From Capitulum mitella (taxonomy: Eukaryota > Arthropoda > Thecostraca > Pollicipedomorpha > Pollicipedidae), in NCBI GenBank assembly GCA_030062745.1, contig CP099839.1, positions 30,351,904 to 30,415,903 of the forward strand: 64,000 nt of DNA, in the 5' to 3' direction. The translations under genes and the position numbers were made by a program. The notes beneath the pieces were generated by a model that was given only the letters and a program-made list of their open reading frames with translations, was not told the DNA's origin and did not search any database. This document shows positions 34,731-47,320 of this stretch, in pieces; position 1 is the first letter of the stretch, and each line of letters begins with the position of its first letter.

Positions 34731-36326
34731 CTAGCTGCAGTAGGTGGCGTCGGCAGTGTTGGACTGGATCCACGGCAGGACTGCCGTCACCCTGGCGTAG
34801 ACGTCAGGCACGTTGGCGACGGCGCAAGGTCTTCCGAAGGAGACGACACCAATCACGGAGTACTTGCTGTTCTCCAGCGTGATGAGCGGGCCGCCACTGT
34901 CGCCCATGCAGACCGACTTGCCGCCCGCGGGCAGGCCGCCGGCGCAAATCATGGTGCTGGTGATGGTGGAGCCCCAGACGCTCCTGCACTCGGCCTCCGA
35001 CTTCACCGGCACCACCACCTCCTGCAGCTCGGTGGCCTGCGGCTGGGTGGCGCCGAGCCGGCCGAAGCCCGTGGCGATGGCGCTGACGCCGGCGTACGTC
35101 TGGCCGGCGGTCGGCAGGCAGACGGGCGCCCGTCGGCCGTTGAACGTCACCGGGCTGGACAGCTTCAGCAACGCGTAGTCGTTGCCGGAGCCGGCCGACG
35201 AATACGACGGATGCTGGATGATCTGGCTGACGACGTGGCGCGTCTCGCCGTCGGCGACGCCGATCTGGTGGTCGCCGAGGAGGACCTGGATCCCGCCGGC
35301 GCTCTGGCCCGCCGTGCAGTGAGCGGCCGTCAGCACGTAGCGGTCGTTGATGAGGCTGCCGCCGCAGAAGGTGCGGGTGCCGCCGGGACTGACCAGACCC
35401 GCCTGCCACGGGTACTCTCCGACCTCGGTCTCGACACCGCCGACAACCCTGGAGGCGCGATTGGCCACGCCGCAGGTGCAGCTGCCGCCGCCCCCGCCCC
35501 CGCCCCCGCCGCCGCCGCCGCCGGCCGCGGCAGTGATAGCACAGGAGTATCCCGACCTCACCACAGAGTAGTCAGAATGGAAATCAATGTTCAGGGCTCC
35601 GCTGGCACTTACGGAAGGACCCTGGGTGCCGCAGAACTTGTTACCGTTCACTCGGAGCCAGTCCCAGCCACAGCTGGAATGGGCCTCTAGGTTGAAAGCG
35701 GAGCAGGAGATTGACAGCGTTCCGACCCCCGACCCAGGTGTCAGGCTGTAGGCACAGTCGTAATTTATGTCGTAGTTGGAAGGGTGGTTAGGCGACTTGA
35801 TGGTATAACTGCCTACGTCCAGGGTATGAGTTCCGCAGGGCAAATTACTACCTCCTGAGCCGGCCGCGGCAGTGATGGAACAGGAGAAACCCGACCTCAC
35901 CACAGAGTAGTCAGAATGGAAATCAATGTTCAGAGCTCCGCTGGCACTTACAGAAGGACCCTGGGTGCCGCAGAACTTGTTACCGTTCACTCGGAGCCAG
36001 TCCCAGGCACAGCTGGAATGGGCCTCTAGGTTGAAAGCGGAGCAGGAGATTGACAGCGTTCCGACCCCCGACCCAGGCGTCAGGCTGTAGGCACAGTCGT
36101 AATTTATGCCATAGTTGGAAGGGTGGTTAGGCGACTTGATGGTATAAGTTCCAGCAGCAAGGGTGTGTGAGCCGCAAGCCAAAGTTGAACGGCTGACTTC
36201 GAGTGCGTTTTCAAAAGGAACAGGTTCCAGTGACCTTTCAACTTTGAGAGATGGGGGCGGCTTAGCCGCGCAAACGCCCAGGGCAAAAATTATCAAGAAG
36301 GCCCGCATGATGCCGGAGAATGCCAT
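34731..36326 (-). CDS. Secreted CUB-CUB-trypsin-fold serine protease, right copy
   Basis: Second intronless copy, 531 codons. The protein differs from the left copy at one position (Asn133 in CUB1 instead of Asp). Signal peptide, both CUB domains, the Gly13 linker, the Arg293 activation site, the His/Asp/Ser triad and the Ser189/Asp226 pocket are all intact, so both copies should give active zymogens. It points toward the left copy, with the LINE spacer between them. It shares about 196 bp of 5' flank including the TATA box, but its farther upstream DNA is different, so distal control may differ. The in-frame ATG corresponding to Met7 is an equally good start. Confidence 0.95.
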   Translation of the reverse strand: MAFSGIMRAFLIIFALGVCAAKPPPSLKVERSLEPVPFENALEVSRSTLACGSHTLAAGTYTIKSPNHPSNYGINYDCAYSLTPGSGVGTLSISCSAFNLEAHSSCAWDWLRVNGNKFCGTQGPSVSASGALNIDFHSDYSVVRSGFSCSITAAAGSGGSNLPCGTHTLDVGSYTIKSPNHPSNYDINYDCAYSLTPGSGVGTLSISCSAFNLEAHSSCGWDWLRVNGNKFCGTQGPSVSASGALNIDFHSDYSVVRSGYSCAITAAAGGGGGGGGGGGGGSCTCGVANRASRVVGGVETEVGEYPWQAGLVSPGGTRTFCGGSLINDRYVLTAAHCTAGQSAGGIQVLLGDHQIGVADGETRHVVSQIIQHPSYSSAGSGNDYALLKLSSPVTFNGRRAPVCLPTAGQTYAGVSAIATGFGRLGATQPQATELQEVVVPVKSEAECRSVWGSTITSTMICAGGLPAGGKSVCMGDSGGPLITLENSKYSVIGVVSFGRPCAVANVPDVYARVTAVLPWIQSNTADATYCS

Positions 36327-36346
36327 GCGACGTTATGCGAATGCTT

Positions 36347-36352
36347 CTTATA
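36347..36352 (-). promoter_or_regulatory. TATA box of right protease gene
   Basis: Mirror of 21472-21477: CTTATA on the plus strand, TATAAG on the minus strand, 21-26 bp before the first ATG. Confidence 0.55.
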
Positions 36353-36522
36353 CTGATCAAAATCTGCGTCGTCATTAACAGATGTGGCGTTCTCACAATA
36401 CGCGTCGCCGCAGAATACAGGTACGTCTGTGCGTTGAGAAAGGGAGTGGCTGTTGCTTTTGTACCAATGTTGTTTGATCGCATGTTTTGGTCGGAATCCG
36501 ACACCACCTGGGGTTTTTCACT

Positions 36523-39500
36523 TTCGTTCTTTTCAGGACTGATGCCTTTGTAAATTAATGCGTTTCATGAATTGTCGAAGGCAATGAAGTCCACCAAGGG
36601 CATATCAAATACTGGAACCTAATACGTGCATTTGGCGTCAGCCCAAGTTCGCATGCAGACCGATGGGGCTGGAATGCCAATGGGACTTCATTTTTGGCAT
36701 GCCATGTTTTGGGGATCCTGGAATGGATGAGTTAAATACGTACATGGTTGGATAACCGCTCGTACTAAAAAACGAACGTATTTGCTTTCAAGCTCGACAA
36801 TGAAATCTTGCCACGCAGCAACCGGTACGAGAGGCTGGGGCGTTTACATTGCGGTAATCGATGCTTTGCTGAGAAAAAAAGAAGAAAAAAACAGGATAGG
36901 GAGTGCCACAGTCATGTATGTATTGTGTGATGTACAACTGCTTTAAACGAACGACTTGAAGGTCACGGAATTTTTGTACGAGGCCGGAAATATAATTGTA
37001 ACTTGCCGGTTATCTCCATGTTTTTACACTTTTATATTTCTCTAGTCTCTAAAAATTTTCCTTTTGTACAAAATCACAGGTTATGACTATATTTTGGAAC
37101 CACGTGAAAGTCAGTATGTTTACAGTTTGTAACATAACACTCGGCTTTGTGGATTGATTGAAGATTTCAACACATCAGAATGTTGTAAAGCTGCGCACTA
37201 AAACGGATTGTTTAATTCATAGGGAAATTTCCATTTTAAGCCTGGTTGACAGCTGTTCCCCAGTACGGAGAGGCGGGGAGGAAATGGTGTTTTGTTCTGA
37301 TATTTGCCAAACCTACGGCACCGGAGACAGCCAGTTCTTCCCGGGAAACATACGCTGTAAGGCGGTAAGGTTGGAGAGGTAGTTCGTCATTGTTATCTAA
37401 ATTCAGGTCACTTCTAAGCTGATTTTAGTGCTGGTCATATGGTAGTTAATATTTTATTGTTTTATCACAGCATACATCTGAGAATGTGAGAAAACTTCGT
37501 CGATGATATCAACAAAATCATCAGATCAGTGCAAATCAGGCTAAGGCTCCTGCCTTAACTGTGTGACATTTGGCCATGATTTCACAATGCGCTTTCAAAG
37601 CCGAGACGTGACACTGTGACGTGACACTATACAGTGCCTTCGAATGTCGTAGTAGCGCCGCTAATATGATGGGGGATGGTTGTCGGTGCCGATGCCGGTT
37701 TGCCGCGTTGCCGCCATGGAGCGAAGCCGTACCAGTGCGAAATGTGTATGTACCTGCAGCTCAGTACTGGATGTTTAGGAATGGACTGAATAACAAAAAC
37801 GAAATGCTTTCACGCATGTCTTAATTCATTAGCAATTTCGCCTCCTTAGAAAAAGGGGTCTACACCGGATGTGCCGAGGCATAAAACTAAACAGAGTTGG
37901 ACGCGACCTGCGTTTACGATCTCAGTCGGCACAAATCATTCATAACGCGATTCCGCAGGGTATCTGGCGAGCGGGAAACCAGGATGTTGTAAAGATCTGC
38001 CTGTTCTTCTGAGAGATGACCACATTTTGTTTTTCGTGACACCGTGGTAACCACGACATTGAGCGGAGCACGTTGCCTGTTTTAAACGTCGTCGGGGTGG
38101 GCTCGTTCCGGTTGGCAGTGGTCCGTTGGCTCGTTGACAGCCGATGAGTGGGCTGCACTAAAGGCAGGCTGGCACCGTGGACGGCTCCACTTTATTCGGT
38201 CATTGGAGTTGGACTTAACTGCACTACCCTTGTCCCAGAAGCCGCTGGAAATTGCCTCAGTGTCCATTTCTCGGAATTTGATCTCTGAGGAGATGCGTAG
38301 CCTTGCAATCAGAATATCAAGTTTTGATGATTTCCGAGTTATACAACGGGAAAAATACTTTGTCGTCTTATAATCTTGCCGTGAGCTACCTACGGGTTGC
38401 AGCCTCAACGTCCATGGTGCTCCGTTGGTGTACATAGCTCAGAAGATTTCTCATTGTCTGAAGTTTTTAAACAGTTATAAGAAATATTTCTTTGTCACTT
38501 CTAGAGAACCTAGTTTCAGTCAGTACATGAGTCGTGGTGCGGTTCACCGGAATCGTGCCAAAGTCCGACCGTCATTGCAAACATATTACACAAGACACAC
38601 GATCACACACACGCGTACCTTAATATACGAAGATGTTATTTTTGTACAAATTAATGGTAACACTATAACCAAGCAGTATCACATAGTCATGGACTTATGA
38701 ACATAACCTGTCACCGCAGCTGGTGAATGATAGATAACTTACTTAAGTCGGCCGCAGCATCAAAATACGCGGAACAAACAAAATAAACATTCTGCCTCGT
38801 CAGATTCGGATCATGCGCCATACTCACAACGTCCAAAAGAGCTGCTGGTCACCAGAAAAAAAGCCTAAACGCATAGCGGAGAGACAACGCCCCACGCGGT
38901 ATCACTGGGATCATACAACACAAAAAATACCCTGCTCAGTGTGCGGTGCGTCAGGCGGCCATCACCCTGCCTCACCTCAGCCCTTACTAACATGGCAGCA
39001 GTGTGTATGCAGGGATAGTTGCAGCTGAGATGTTAGCCCAAGACTTAGGCGAAGAGTGACCCAGTGGGGCCGCTTTATATTCAAGATCGCTAATGAACTT
39101 AGTTATTCGTGCTGAAGAGGAAAAGAAGGTCTGCATTGATTTATCCGTTTGCCGCGCATTTTGTGTCCTGTCTTTCGCCATCTCCACACATTTGTCCTAG
39201 GGAGCCGGATCGTTCCATGGCAAGTAGCTGGGGTATGCGGCAGGCGTACTATTATCGTGTTCAAGTTTTGAAGACTTGTGTGGATGTGACTGCAGTCAGA
39301 CACAAATGCACTCCTCTCATCGAAAAATTCCCCTTGCGCGCATCCATGTCTACACCTATCTATAGGGACATTAAAAATGTATTATTTTATGTATTTGTGT
39401 TGTTGGTTGAGAATTTGGTTGGTTGAGAACTGAGAATTCCTCAACTTGGGATGATAAAACCCTATGGCTCTTGGTTTGGATCACGTCACTAGGCTCCCTT

Positions 39501-39654
39501 CCCGACACGCCGACACCATCTCATGGCTGGCGGCTCCTTTGGAGAGGGGCATACTTTCCGGTCCTCGCATATACCTTTTGGTAGGTATATACATGCCGGA
39601 GAGCCAACTTACCTTTCCCGGTTACGGGACACCTCGCTACCTGTCAGAGGGGCA
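36523..39654. other. Intergenic, no gene recognised
   Basis: About 3.1 kb outside the right arm with no counterpart outside the left arm. The longest frames (about 117 codons, minus, 38082-38435) resemble nothing I know. Exons of an intron-containing gene could be missed here. Confidence 0.4.
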
Positions 39655-39795
39655 GGAGCGCAGCCAGGATTTTCTTAAGAGGGAAAGGGGCGAGCCCAGT
39701 GAGGACTAAAATCATACGAAAATCGCCTGCTGGGAAGACGATGTGCAATGATCTTCACTAAAAAAATGAGGGCATCCCTGGGGAGGGCATCCCGC
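39655..39795 (+). repeat. Short interspersed repeat, inverted partner of 5405-5545
   Basis: GAGCGCAGCCAGGATTTTCT, then ATCATACGAAAATCGCCTGC and TGGGAAGACGATGTGCAATG, at the same spacing as the partner. Confidence 0.65.
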
Positions 39796-40146
39796 CGGCT
39801 GCGCCGGTACGAAGGGGTCTTTGCATGGGGACCGGGGCCCTTTGAATGGGAGTAGTTTCGCCTTTCCCAGCCAGGAGAGCCCCTTTAGGCCAGCTGCAGG
39901 GGAGCCCTTCGTATGCTACAAATGAGACCCCTATGACCTCCCTGGCTACGCTACTGGTTCAAGTATTTGTGCACAGGGAAGCATACCGGCACCTACAGTT
40001 ACTGACGAAAACATCGTGTTCTGATGCTGTTCTGGGCCAGAGGCTGTCCCTGTCTCTGCCTCATTTGATCTGCCTCCGTCTATCTCTATCTAGACACAGT
40101 TTTTTTTATAACGTTTATGAAATCCCGAAATCAAAGGGTGCCTTAA

Positions 40147-41357
40147 CCCTATTCCCGGCAGGGGGGGGGCTGAATCCGCCCCCCTCGGGTTTTTTGCTTG
40201 CCAATTCCAAGCTTTTTGACGCAGCTTCACGAAACTTGGTGACTTTTCCTAGCCATCCTTTCTACGCGCTGTGACAAAATTTCACAATTCTACTTTGCTC
40301 AGGAGCGGAGCCAGACAATGTTTTTGAAAGGAACCTCAGGCCATTTTTGGCCATGTTCAGGGTAAAAGGAAAATGTCTGCCAAAAACAGAGTTTTTAAGA
40401 TACAACTTAAAACTTTACATGGATGTATAGCTAAATAGTTGGGCAATGTGCACACAAAATTTTGTTTGTCTGAGGTCACTTTGCAAGGTCAGGTCAAGGT
40501 CAAAAGTCAAAATTTATTTTTTTTGCAATAATTTTGGCGCCAATTTTTTTCAGATGCCAAACCCGGAATATATATGACGTAGAAAGATACCCTCTACTTG
40601 TGTACCAAGGTTCAGCTTGATATCAGGTCGGGTCACGGAGCTATGACCTAAAATGTCAGTGCGCGTACCTTATATCGCAATAGCCATAAAATGAGATTTT
40701 TGGAATAGAGTGAATTCAGATGATTGAAAACGTTTACGGATAGTATCAAATGCACACGAGATCATTCCAGGTGACCACAAGGTCACTGGAGGTCATTTAA
40801 GATCAAAGGTCACAAGTTGATCTGAAGAACATGTGACCATGACAGTTCCCCCTTTTTCATGTCCCTGGCACCGCCTATGCTAACATTTTACCAACATTTC
40901 AATCCGATTTGTACTTTTTTAGCATAGCATGACTAGCAGAAGCCAAAAGTGTTTTTACCTTTTTTGTTCATTCAGTTATTTGAAAATTAATCCTCTTGTT
41001 TTTGAAACCCTGTGAACGCCCATGAATTTTCTCAAAATTTCAGATTTGCAGATCCATGGTAAAAGCCCTATCCATAATCTCTCGATTTATGCCAGTTTCA
41101 TTGAAATCGGTCCATAAACGACGGAGTTAAAAGAAGTCCAAAAGTACCCCCATTTTGATATTTTTGCCCCCCTGTACCCACAAATTCCGAAATTTTGAAA
41201 ATTTCTTTTTATAAAAATGTAGTTCACGTCACGGCAAATCGATTGCCGTTTGTTGCGATGAAATCGGACGAGTAGTTCTCGAGATCTCAGGGGGGGGGCC
41301 AAATTCGCCCCCCCCTGCCGGGAATCGACCATACCGTCTAGCTCTCCGGGAATAGGG
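40147..41357 (+). mobile_element. Complete TTAA-flanked piggyBac-like nonautonomous element (1211 bp)
   Basis: Flanked by TTAA at 40143-40146 and 41358-41361. The ends are inverted: CCCTATTCCCGGCAG..G-run on the left and the complement on the right (C-run..CCGGGAATAGGG), with an insert between the right TIR tip and its inner block. TTAA target sites and CCC-starting termini are typical of piggyBac. No transposase frame is inside; the interior has many AAGGTCA words. Further copies occur at 1-695 and 56092-57235, so the family is multi-copy. Confidence 0.8.
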
Positions 41358-41884
41358 TTAAACCCAGCACCATCGAACAATTCCATCTTCAGCTATAAAC
41401 AAAATGAGCTGGTTTGAGTCGCGATCGGCAAAAACACGCAAAACGCAACTTGTAAGCCTTTTACACGTCATCATTTCCATGAGCATTAAAGAAACACGAC
41501 CAGTTATTTTTACAGACGTGTACAGCATTGATCCAGGAACTTAGTGGTGAAGCAGTATAGGTAATGAAAGTTTGAAACAGCGTACCGCCATAACCAGTTC
41601 CTATTTCAAGACTCAGCAACCAAAACTTTTACGTGTCAAGCGACCATTTTTGCGGGGCAAAAAGATATGTTTGCTCCCATGTTTTTGTATGAGGGGCATT
41701 TCGCCCCGTTGTCCCCCCCCCCCATTTCCGCCACCACTTCTAACCTTCGACACTGCGATCCGATCGCCGTCACAGTGGTCCTTTCCCCAAGGTTCTCGTC
41801 CATAGCCGGCTTTGTCCCTGTTCTTCACCGATCGATCGACGCCGCCGGCCCTCCCCATTGCCTTTCTTCTCCTCCACTCCCGCA
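41358..41884. other. Intergenic, no gene recognised
   Basis: Contains a C run at 41716-41724 and C/T-rich stretches. No coding signal. Confidence 0.4.
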
Positions 41885-42110
41885 ACCCAGGAGCGCGGGA
41901 ACTCCTCCATAGTTGGCATTGTGGGGGGCGGGGGGGGGGGCGAGTCAAAGAAGCATCTTGGGTCAGTTCTTTCCAGTCAACGCCGACTTCACCAATGCCA
42001 AATTTCAAAAAAGTTAGGGGGACAGGTGCTCCCTCCCGCTTGCCGCATCCTTGTCCCAACCCCATAGGCAGACCTCTCTTGAATGTGTCCCTTCCAGACA
42101 GGTTACAAAG
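41885..42110 (+). repeat. Interspersed repeat, direct partner of 16365-16625
   Basis: Shares GGAGCGCGGGAACTCCTCC, CATCTTGGGTCAGTTCTTTC and ATTTCAAAAAAGTTAGGGGG with the earlier copy. The G run is longer here. Confidence 0.65.
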
Positions 42111-42827
42111 GTATTTTTGGGTAGCGCGACTTCGATCCGACGACCGCCCAAACAGCCACGGCGTCAGGTAGCCAGGGCGGAGGGTTTTCCACGAAAAAAC
42201 CGTGCCGGACCGTGATGAATGCAGCGGCAACACCGCGCCGGCGCTGCCTTCACTTTGATGTCAAGGGTCGCATCCAATGGGCCATGCTCCGTCTATGAAC
42301 GATGACAGTTGAAGTTCCGATACGTGCGAAAATGGAACGGCGAATATCAATAAATCGCAGCAAGATCCCTCGTATTCGGCCAGGCGCGCTCTGGAGACGT
42401 GCGGAGCGACCGCCAGGTGCGTCTGTTAACCTCGCTCCCCCGCACCAGGCCACACCAACCAGCTCGCCTTTTTTGGGTCATGTCACGTGCCCGGGTCGTC
42501 ACCTGACCGGCGCCCTCGCCGCGGCGGGGGCGCGACATAGCAACAGCCGGCAACTACACAGAAAACAGATTGGCATGAGTGCTGGACGTCAACCCCGGGT
42601 CAGCGACGCCGCCGGAAGCCAGGCGTTTTCGACTGCTCGCCGGTCCCACGTCTTCGGCGCCATTCGCTGTCTGGGACAGAATATAGCGATCTGAACGATG
42701 GCGACGCATAATCATCTCAGCAAGGTGCGGGAATCAGCATACCTAAGTCGTTTGCAGTTTGAACCGAAGTCCATCAATCCCAAGCCGCAGAAGCCACCCC
42801 CATTCCGGCTTTCGTTGTATTAACATC
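42111..42827. other. GC-rich segment, no gene recognised
   Basis: Frames of up to 130 codons (42302-42694, plus) are Arg/Ala/Pro-rich with no recognisable domain. Being next to a possible LTR it might be retroelement debris. Confidence 0.35.
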
Positions 42828-43216
42828 TGTGGTGGCGGAGATTGTGGACACGATCTCCGCCGTACTTCATACGCCTACGCTGCAATCATATATATAAGGT
42901 ATGACCTTACAGTATTGGTCGTGCGGCCACTCGCGCCGTGCCCCGCACTTGAGAGGGCGACCCATAGTTCGTGAGTCGCGTGTCGTTTTTGTCCTTTGTC
43001 CATTTGTCCGCTCGGCCCCCGGAGCGCCCTGGTGTGGGAACGAGAGCAGTGTGTAAACGGAGTCTGAGCGTGGCGCATGGTCACGTCCGACCGAGAATAC
43101 AGAAGCACGTTGCGCTGCGGAGTGTTACGCCCGGTGCGCCGGCTGCGGAGTGCAGGCGATCAAGGAGCACGCTACTCATAGATATGACCGCCCACGTAAA
43201 ATAAATTATTGTTCCA
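42828..43216 (+). mobile_element. Possible LTR (solo or truncated Gypsy-like element)
   Basis: Starts TGTGG and ends TTCCA, with a perfect 9-bp hairpin GGCGGAGAT..ATCTCCGCC (42834-42861) near the start, a TATATAAGG box (about 42890) and an AATAAA signal (about 43200). Just after it, TTGGCGACGCCG resembles the leader seen after many arthropod Gypsy LTRs. No second LTR, gag or pol was found and no target duplication was identified. The evidence is only suggestive. Confidence 0.3.
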
Positions 43217-44589
43217 ATCGAAAAACCTTGGCGACGCCGTTCCAATTTCCAGAACACCATGGCACGGTCCATCAAAAGAGTAAATAGTCTTCACCGGACC
43301 TCCTCGTTCACGAAGTGCGACAGCGACAGAGATCATGGAACGACAAACCAACAAACCCTTGTTATTTCTGCCGCCGCGTAAACACTACCGGTTCCCATGA
43401 GTTGCCGCACGCGCCACTCTGCGGCTAAAACTGCACTAAAGCTTCCCGTAGGCGCCGCAATCCTGTGCTGGGGCATCGGCGATTGTGCTGCGCTCTACAG
43501 GGCATAACAGCATCCAGAAAAGGTAGATGAGCGGGGGCGGGGGGAGAGCAGAGGCGTTTTTCCACAGGGCTAATGTTAAATTTCCTCAGAAGTGTGGGAA
43601 ACTGGCATGGCCCGCCATTCTTACGCCCATGGCACTTATGTGCGTAGCGCCCCTTCCTTCTCACAACCGTCGTCAGACATCCCCATCGCGGATTGAAGTT
43701 GGAAGTCCCAAGTCCCAGTTGGAATTAATATTCCCACCATCAGTTCCGTCGCACATTCATTTTTTTCTCCATCCTCAGTTCTCAATCGCAATCCCACCAT
43801 CTGCAAGAACCGGCTGAGAGAGTGAAAGTGAGATGGGAAGGAAACGGCGTTCGGTATCGACTTCTGTAGTGTCACTGATTCCCCGCTTTTCATCCCGTAC
43901 GAGACAGGAATATGCCCGCAGACCTCAGACTGCAGATGTTTGTTTTTTACCCACACCTCTCCGTACAGCGTGCTGGCGTAGAACTGCAAAAATATCAAGC
44001 TGGCACTGTACTAGGCGACGTCACTCTCTCCAATATCTTCATTACACGCTCGCTTTCTCCAAGAAAAATACTGATGCCATCAAAATCATAACCATCACAT
44101 CTAGCCTTGTTATTTGAACATGGTGACACAAACACAAAGAAACATTTAAAAACACAACATCTTGCAACTGACCAACAAAAAATAGAAATAAATGAATCAG
44201 ACGACGCCAACACAACGCAAAAAGTGCCAAAACGGTGAGCATGGGCGTGGCGTCACGCATGATGGTGAACGAAACACCAAGCCCATGTTGAACACCAGGT
44301 AGGCAAAAATGATTAAGGACCTCTTTGCAGAAGTGCTCGTATCGACGCCTGTAGTGCAGCTACAACACCAAGTCGAAGCTGGCATGAACTAGGTCGAGGT
44401 TGGGAACCGAGATGGATCCTGAAGCCAGTTCCGACCACGAGGAGCCTGACGAGAGCCAGCTTTGGGTCCAACTGCAAACGGTCGTTGTCGGCACGTGCCT
44501 CCAGCTCTAAGCCCAGCGTCGCCATTATAAAATTACTTATATAGTATATTTACATAGTTATTAAAAATATTAAAGTCGCCCCAAGACGA
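43217..44589. other. Intergenic, no gene recognised
   Basis: Several overlapping frames of 60-120 codons on both strands; none resembles a family. Confidence 0.4.
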
Positions 44590-47320
44590 CTTTGGCAGCA
44601 TGACCAGCGCCACCTCACACAGCACCACACATCCAGGCATACACAAACAGACACATCGAGACAGACACATTCAGGCATACACACAGAGGAAAAACCAAGC
44701 ATACCTGCAAATAAGGACACATACAGACATATTCAAAAAAGAGACAGACACATCCAGGAATGCACACAATGATGCATCCAGGCATACACACACAGACACG
44801 CCCAAACAGACATTCAGACAAAAGCACATTCACACATACACACAAACACACATCTCCACTTGCACTGAAAGAGAAAAACATGCAGGCATGCATGCAAAGA
44901 TACAACAGCACATGCACAGAAAATGACACGTTCAAACAAACCTTCAGAAAACAGGAACGTCCCGGCATACAGACATCCAAAGATTCATCCAAACAGACAC
45001 TCAGACAATGGGACATCCAGGCATACATACAGGCTGCACTCAGAATTACAGGAGACGGAGGCAAAATCGTAAAAAGAGGTAACAAACAGGCCCAAGCAGC
45101 AGAGATAGATGAAGAGGATAAGGCAGATGAAGAGGTAGATGCAGAGCCTGAGATGGGTACAGAGAAAGAAGTAGATGCAGAGACAACGCATGATACGTCA
45201 TAAAGGAAACTGACAGAGAGACAGGCAAAGACAGCGATGGTCTGCCCGACACATGGATTCAGATAGCCTGACACCTGATATAGGCAAACAGATAAAGACA
45301 AACAGAGACAGACAGACATGCAGACTGTCATATGGTAGAGGTTCAAAGACAAACAGACAGACAAAGACACAGAGACAGACAGATGACACAAAAACATACA
45401 TACATACATACAGGAAGACAATCAGGCAGACAGACAGATGACACAAAAACATACATACATACATACAGGAAGACAATCAGACAGACAGACAGAGAAATAG
45501 ACACACAGGCAGACAGACAGACAAATGGACAGACAGACAGACAGACAGGCAGATAAATAGATAAACAGATAGATGGATAGATAGATAGAGAGGCAGGCAG
45601 GCAGGCAGGCAAATAAACTGATACAGACAGACTGGCTCAAACAGACAGAGGCAGAGACAAAATGAAAGAGCAACAAACACACAGAATAACTGACAGAGCC
45701 TACAGACAAACACAAAAGCAGACAGACAGACACATGGAAAGACAGACAGGACAACAGACAAAATCAGACAGACATTGACACACCGATAGACATGAGGACA
45801 TAAATAGTCAGTGTCAGACAGAACCAACAAAAATACACAAAAAACATAATTGGGCATAGACAAGGACACATCCACACATCTTCAGAATTTGTCTTCAGGT
45901 GCATCCAGACATACACACCAAAACAAATTCAGAACATACACACAAATACATTCTGACAAACATGCACTACCATTTGTCCAGGCATTACAACAGACATGCA
46001 GAAAGGCAGGTGGAGCAAGATCTATATGCAGATGGAGAAATGGAGAGGCAAACAGACAAAGACTAGGATGGACTGATACACAGATGAACTCCAACATATG
46101 GACAGACAGACAAAGGCAGATAGACAAATACAGACAGAGGCAGATGAAAACAGATGGACAGATACTGGGAGTGACAAACAGACAGACATAGAAACAAACA
46201 TAAAAAATAAACATAGAAAGACATGGGCATATGTTGACAGGTTAACATGCCGAGTGGGCAGACAGAAAATAACATAGGCAGACACAGACAGGCCAACATA
46301 CACAGACAGATGGACTGGCAGACAAAAAATAAGCAGATAAAGACACACTGATAAACAGGCATACAAAGACAGTTAGTGTCAGACACACACCATCCAACAT
46401 ACACACAAAGGCACAGCAAGGCACACATTCAAAGGCACATCCAGACATATTCAGATGGATGTATCAAGACATACTTGCAGACATCTACACACACAGATAT
46501 ATCCTGACATGTAAACCAAGATATATTCAGACAAGCATATACACTACCATTCATCCAGACATAAAAACAGTTGTGCAGAAAGGCAGGTGGGGCAACATCT
46601 GTATACAGACAGACACATGGACAGACACAAAGACAACAGAAAGACAAACACAAAGAGGCAATAGCAAACAGACAACAACAGACAAGGATAGAAAAAGATT
46701 GAAACATGGACTGTCTCACACAGATGGATAGACAGACATGGACAGATAGAAAAAGACAGACACAGTCAGACACAGACTGGCTGAGGCAAACAGACATACA
46801 TAAGGACTGAAAGGCATGCATATGCAGACAGGTTAACATGGAAAGAGGGGCTGACAAAAATAACACAGGCAGACACAGGCAGGCCAACATATGCTGACAG
46901 ACTGGTGGACAGACAAAAACAGACACATATAGACACACATATGCACATGCAGACAAAGATGATCAGTATCAGACAGACACCATCCAACACACACACAAAG
47001 GCACAGAAAGGCATACATTCAAAGGCACATCCAGGCATCTTCAGACAGATATATCAAGACATATACACAGACACAACCAGAAATGCACACAGATATTCAG
47101 ACATACATCTACATCTATAGCCAGGCATAAACACAGACATCCAAAAAGGCACACAGGGTAAGACCCATATGCAGACAGATGCACAGACATATGCATAGAC
47201 AGCAGAGACACACATAAAGAGACAGTGACACAAAGACAACAACATACATAGGTAGATTGATAAAGGAGGAGAAACAGGCAGAGACAGACAAACACAACAT
47301 CAGAAGCTATCCTCACAAAT
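44590..47320. repeat. CAGACA-rich low-complexity domain with about 575-bp higher-order units
   Basis: 2.7 kb dominated by ACAGAC/CACACA words, with a pure tetranucleotide core (CAGA)n and (CATA)n at 45300-45620. Longer landmarks recur: GTCAG.CA..ACCATCCAAC at about 45811 (degenerate), 46375 and 46966; GAAAGGCAGGTGG at about 46000 and 46577, with a weaker match near 47131. The steps are 554-590 bp. All open frames across it encode repetitive Cys/Leu/Val/Ser-rich or Thr/Gln/His-rich peptides and are artefacts. Confidence 0.85.

Larger units (their letters stand above)
30534..36522 (-). repeat. Right arm of the 6-kb near-identical inverted duplication
   Basis: Reverse complement of 21302-27318. 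The inner edge is CACATAAC at 30534 and the outer edge GGTTTTTCACT at 36522. This arm probably preserves the original arrangement, because the ORF1-like segment and LINE ORF2 are in the same orientation and contiguous across 30534. It has the 7-base C run (31302-31308) and one copy of the 29-bp unit. Confidence 0.97.

Noticed and set aside
21302..36522. Palindrome as a sequencing hairpin artefact
   Set aside because: Not fully excluded, but a 3.2-kb single-copy spacer, a 29-bp indel and scattered substitutions between arms do not fit a read-through hairpin, which would have no spacer and no systematic differences.
21302..36522. Arms as terminal inverted repeats of one giant transposon
   Set aside because: No target duplication was seen at 21302/36522 and the outer ends have no transposon-like tips; the arms contain a host-type gene.
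44615..45421. 268-codon Cys/Leu/Val-rich minus-strand frame resembling a Cys-rich secreted peptide
   Set aside because: Direct translation of CAGACA/CATACA repeats; Cys content follows from ACA repeats read on the other strand.
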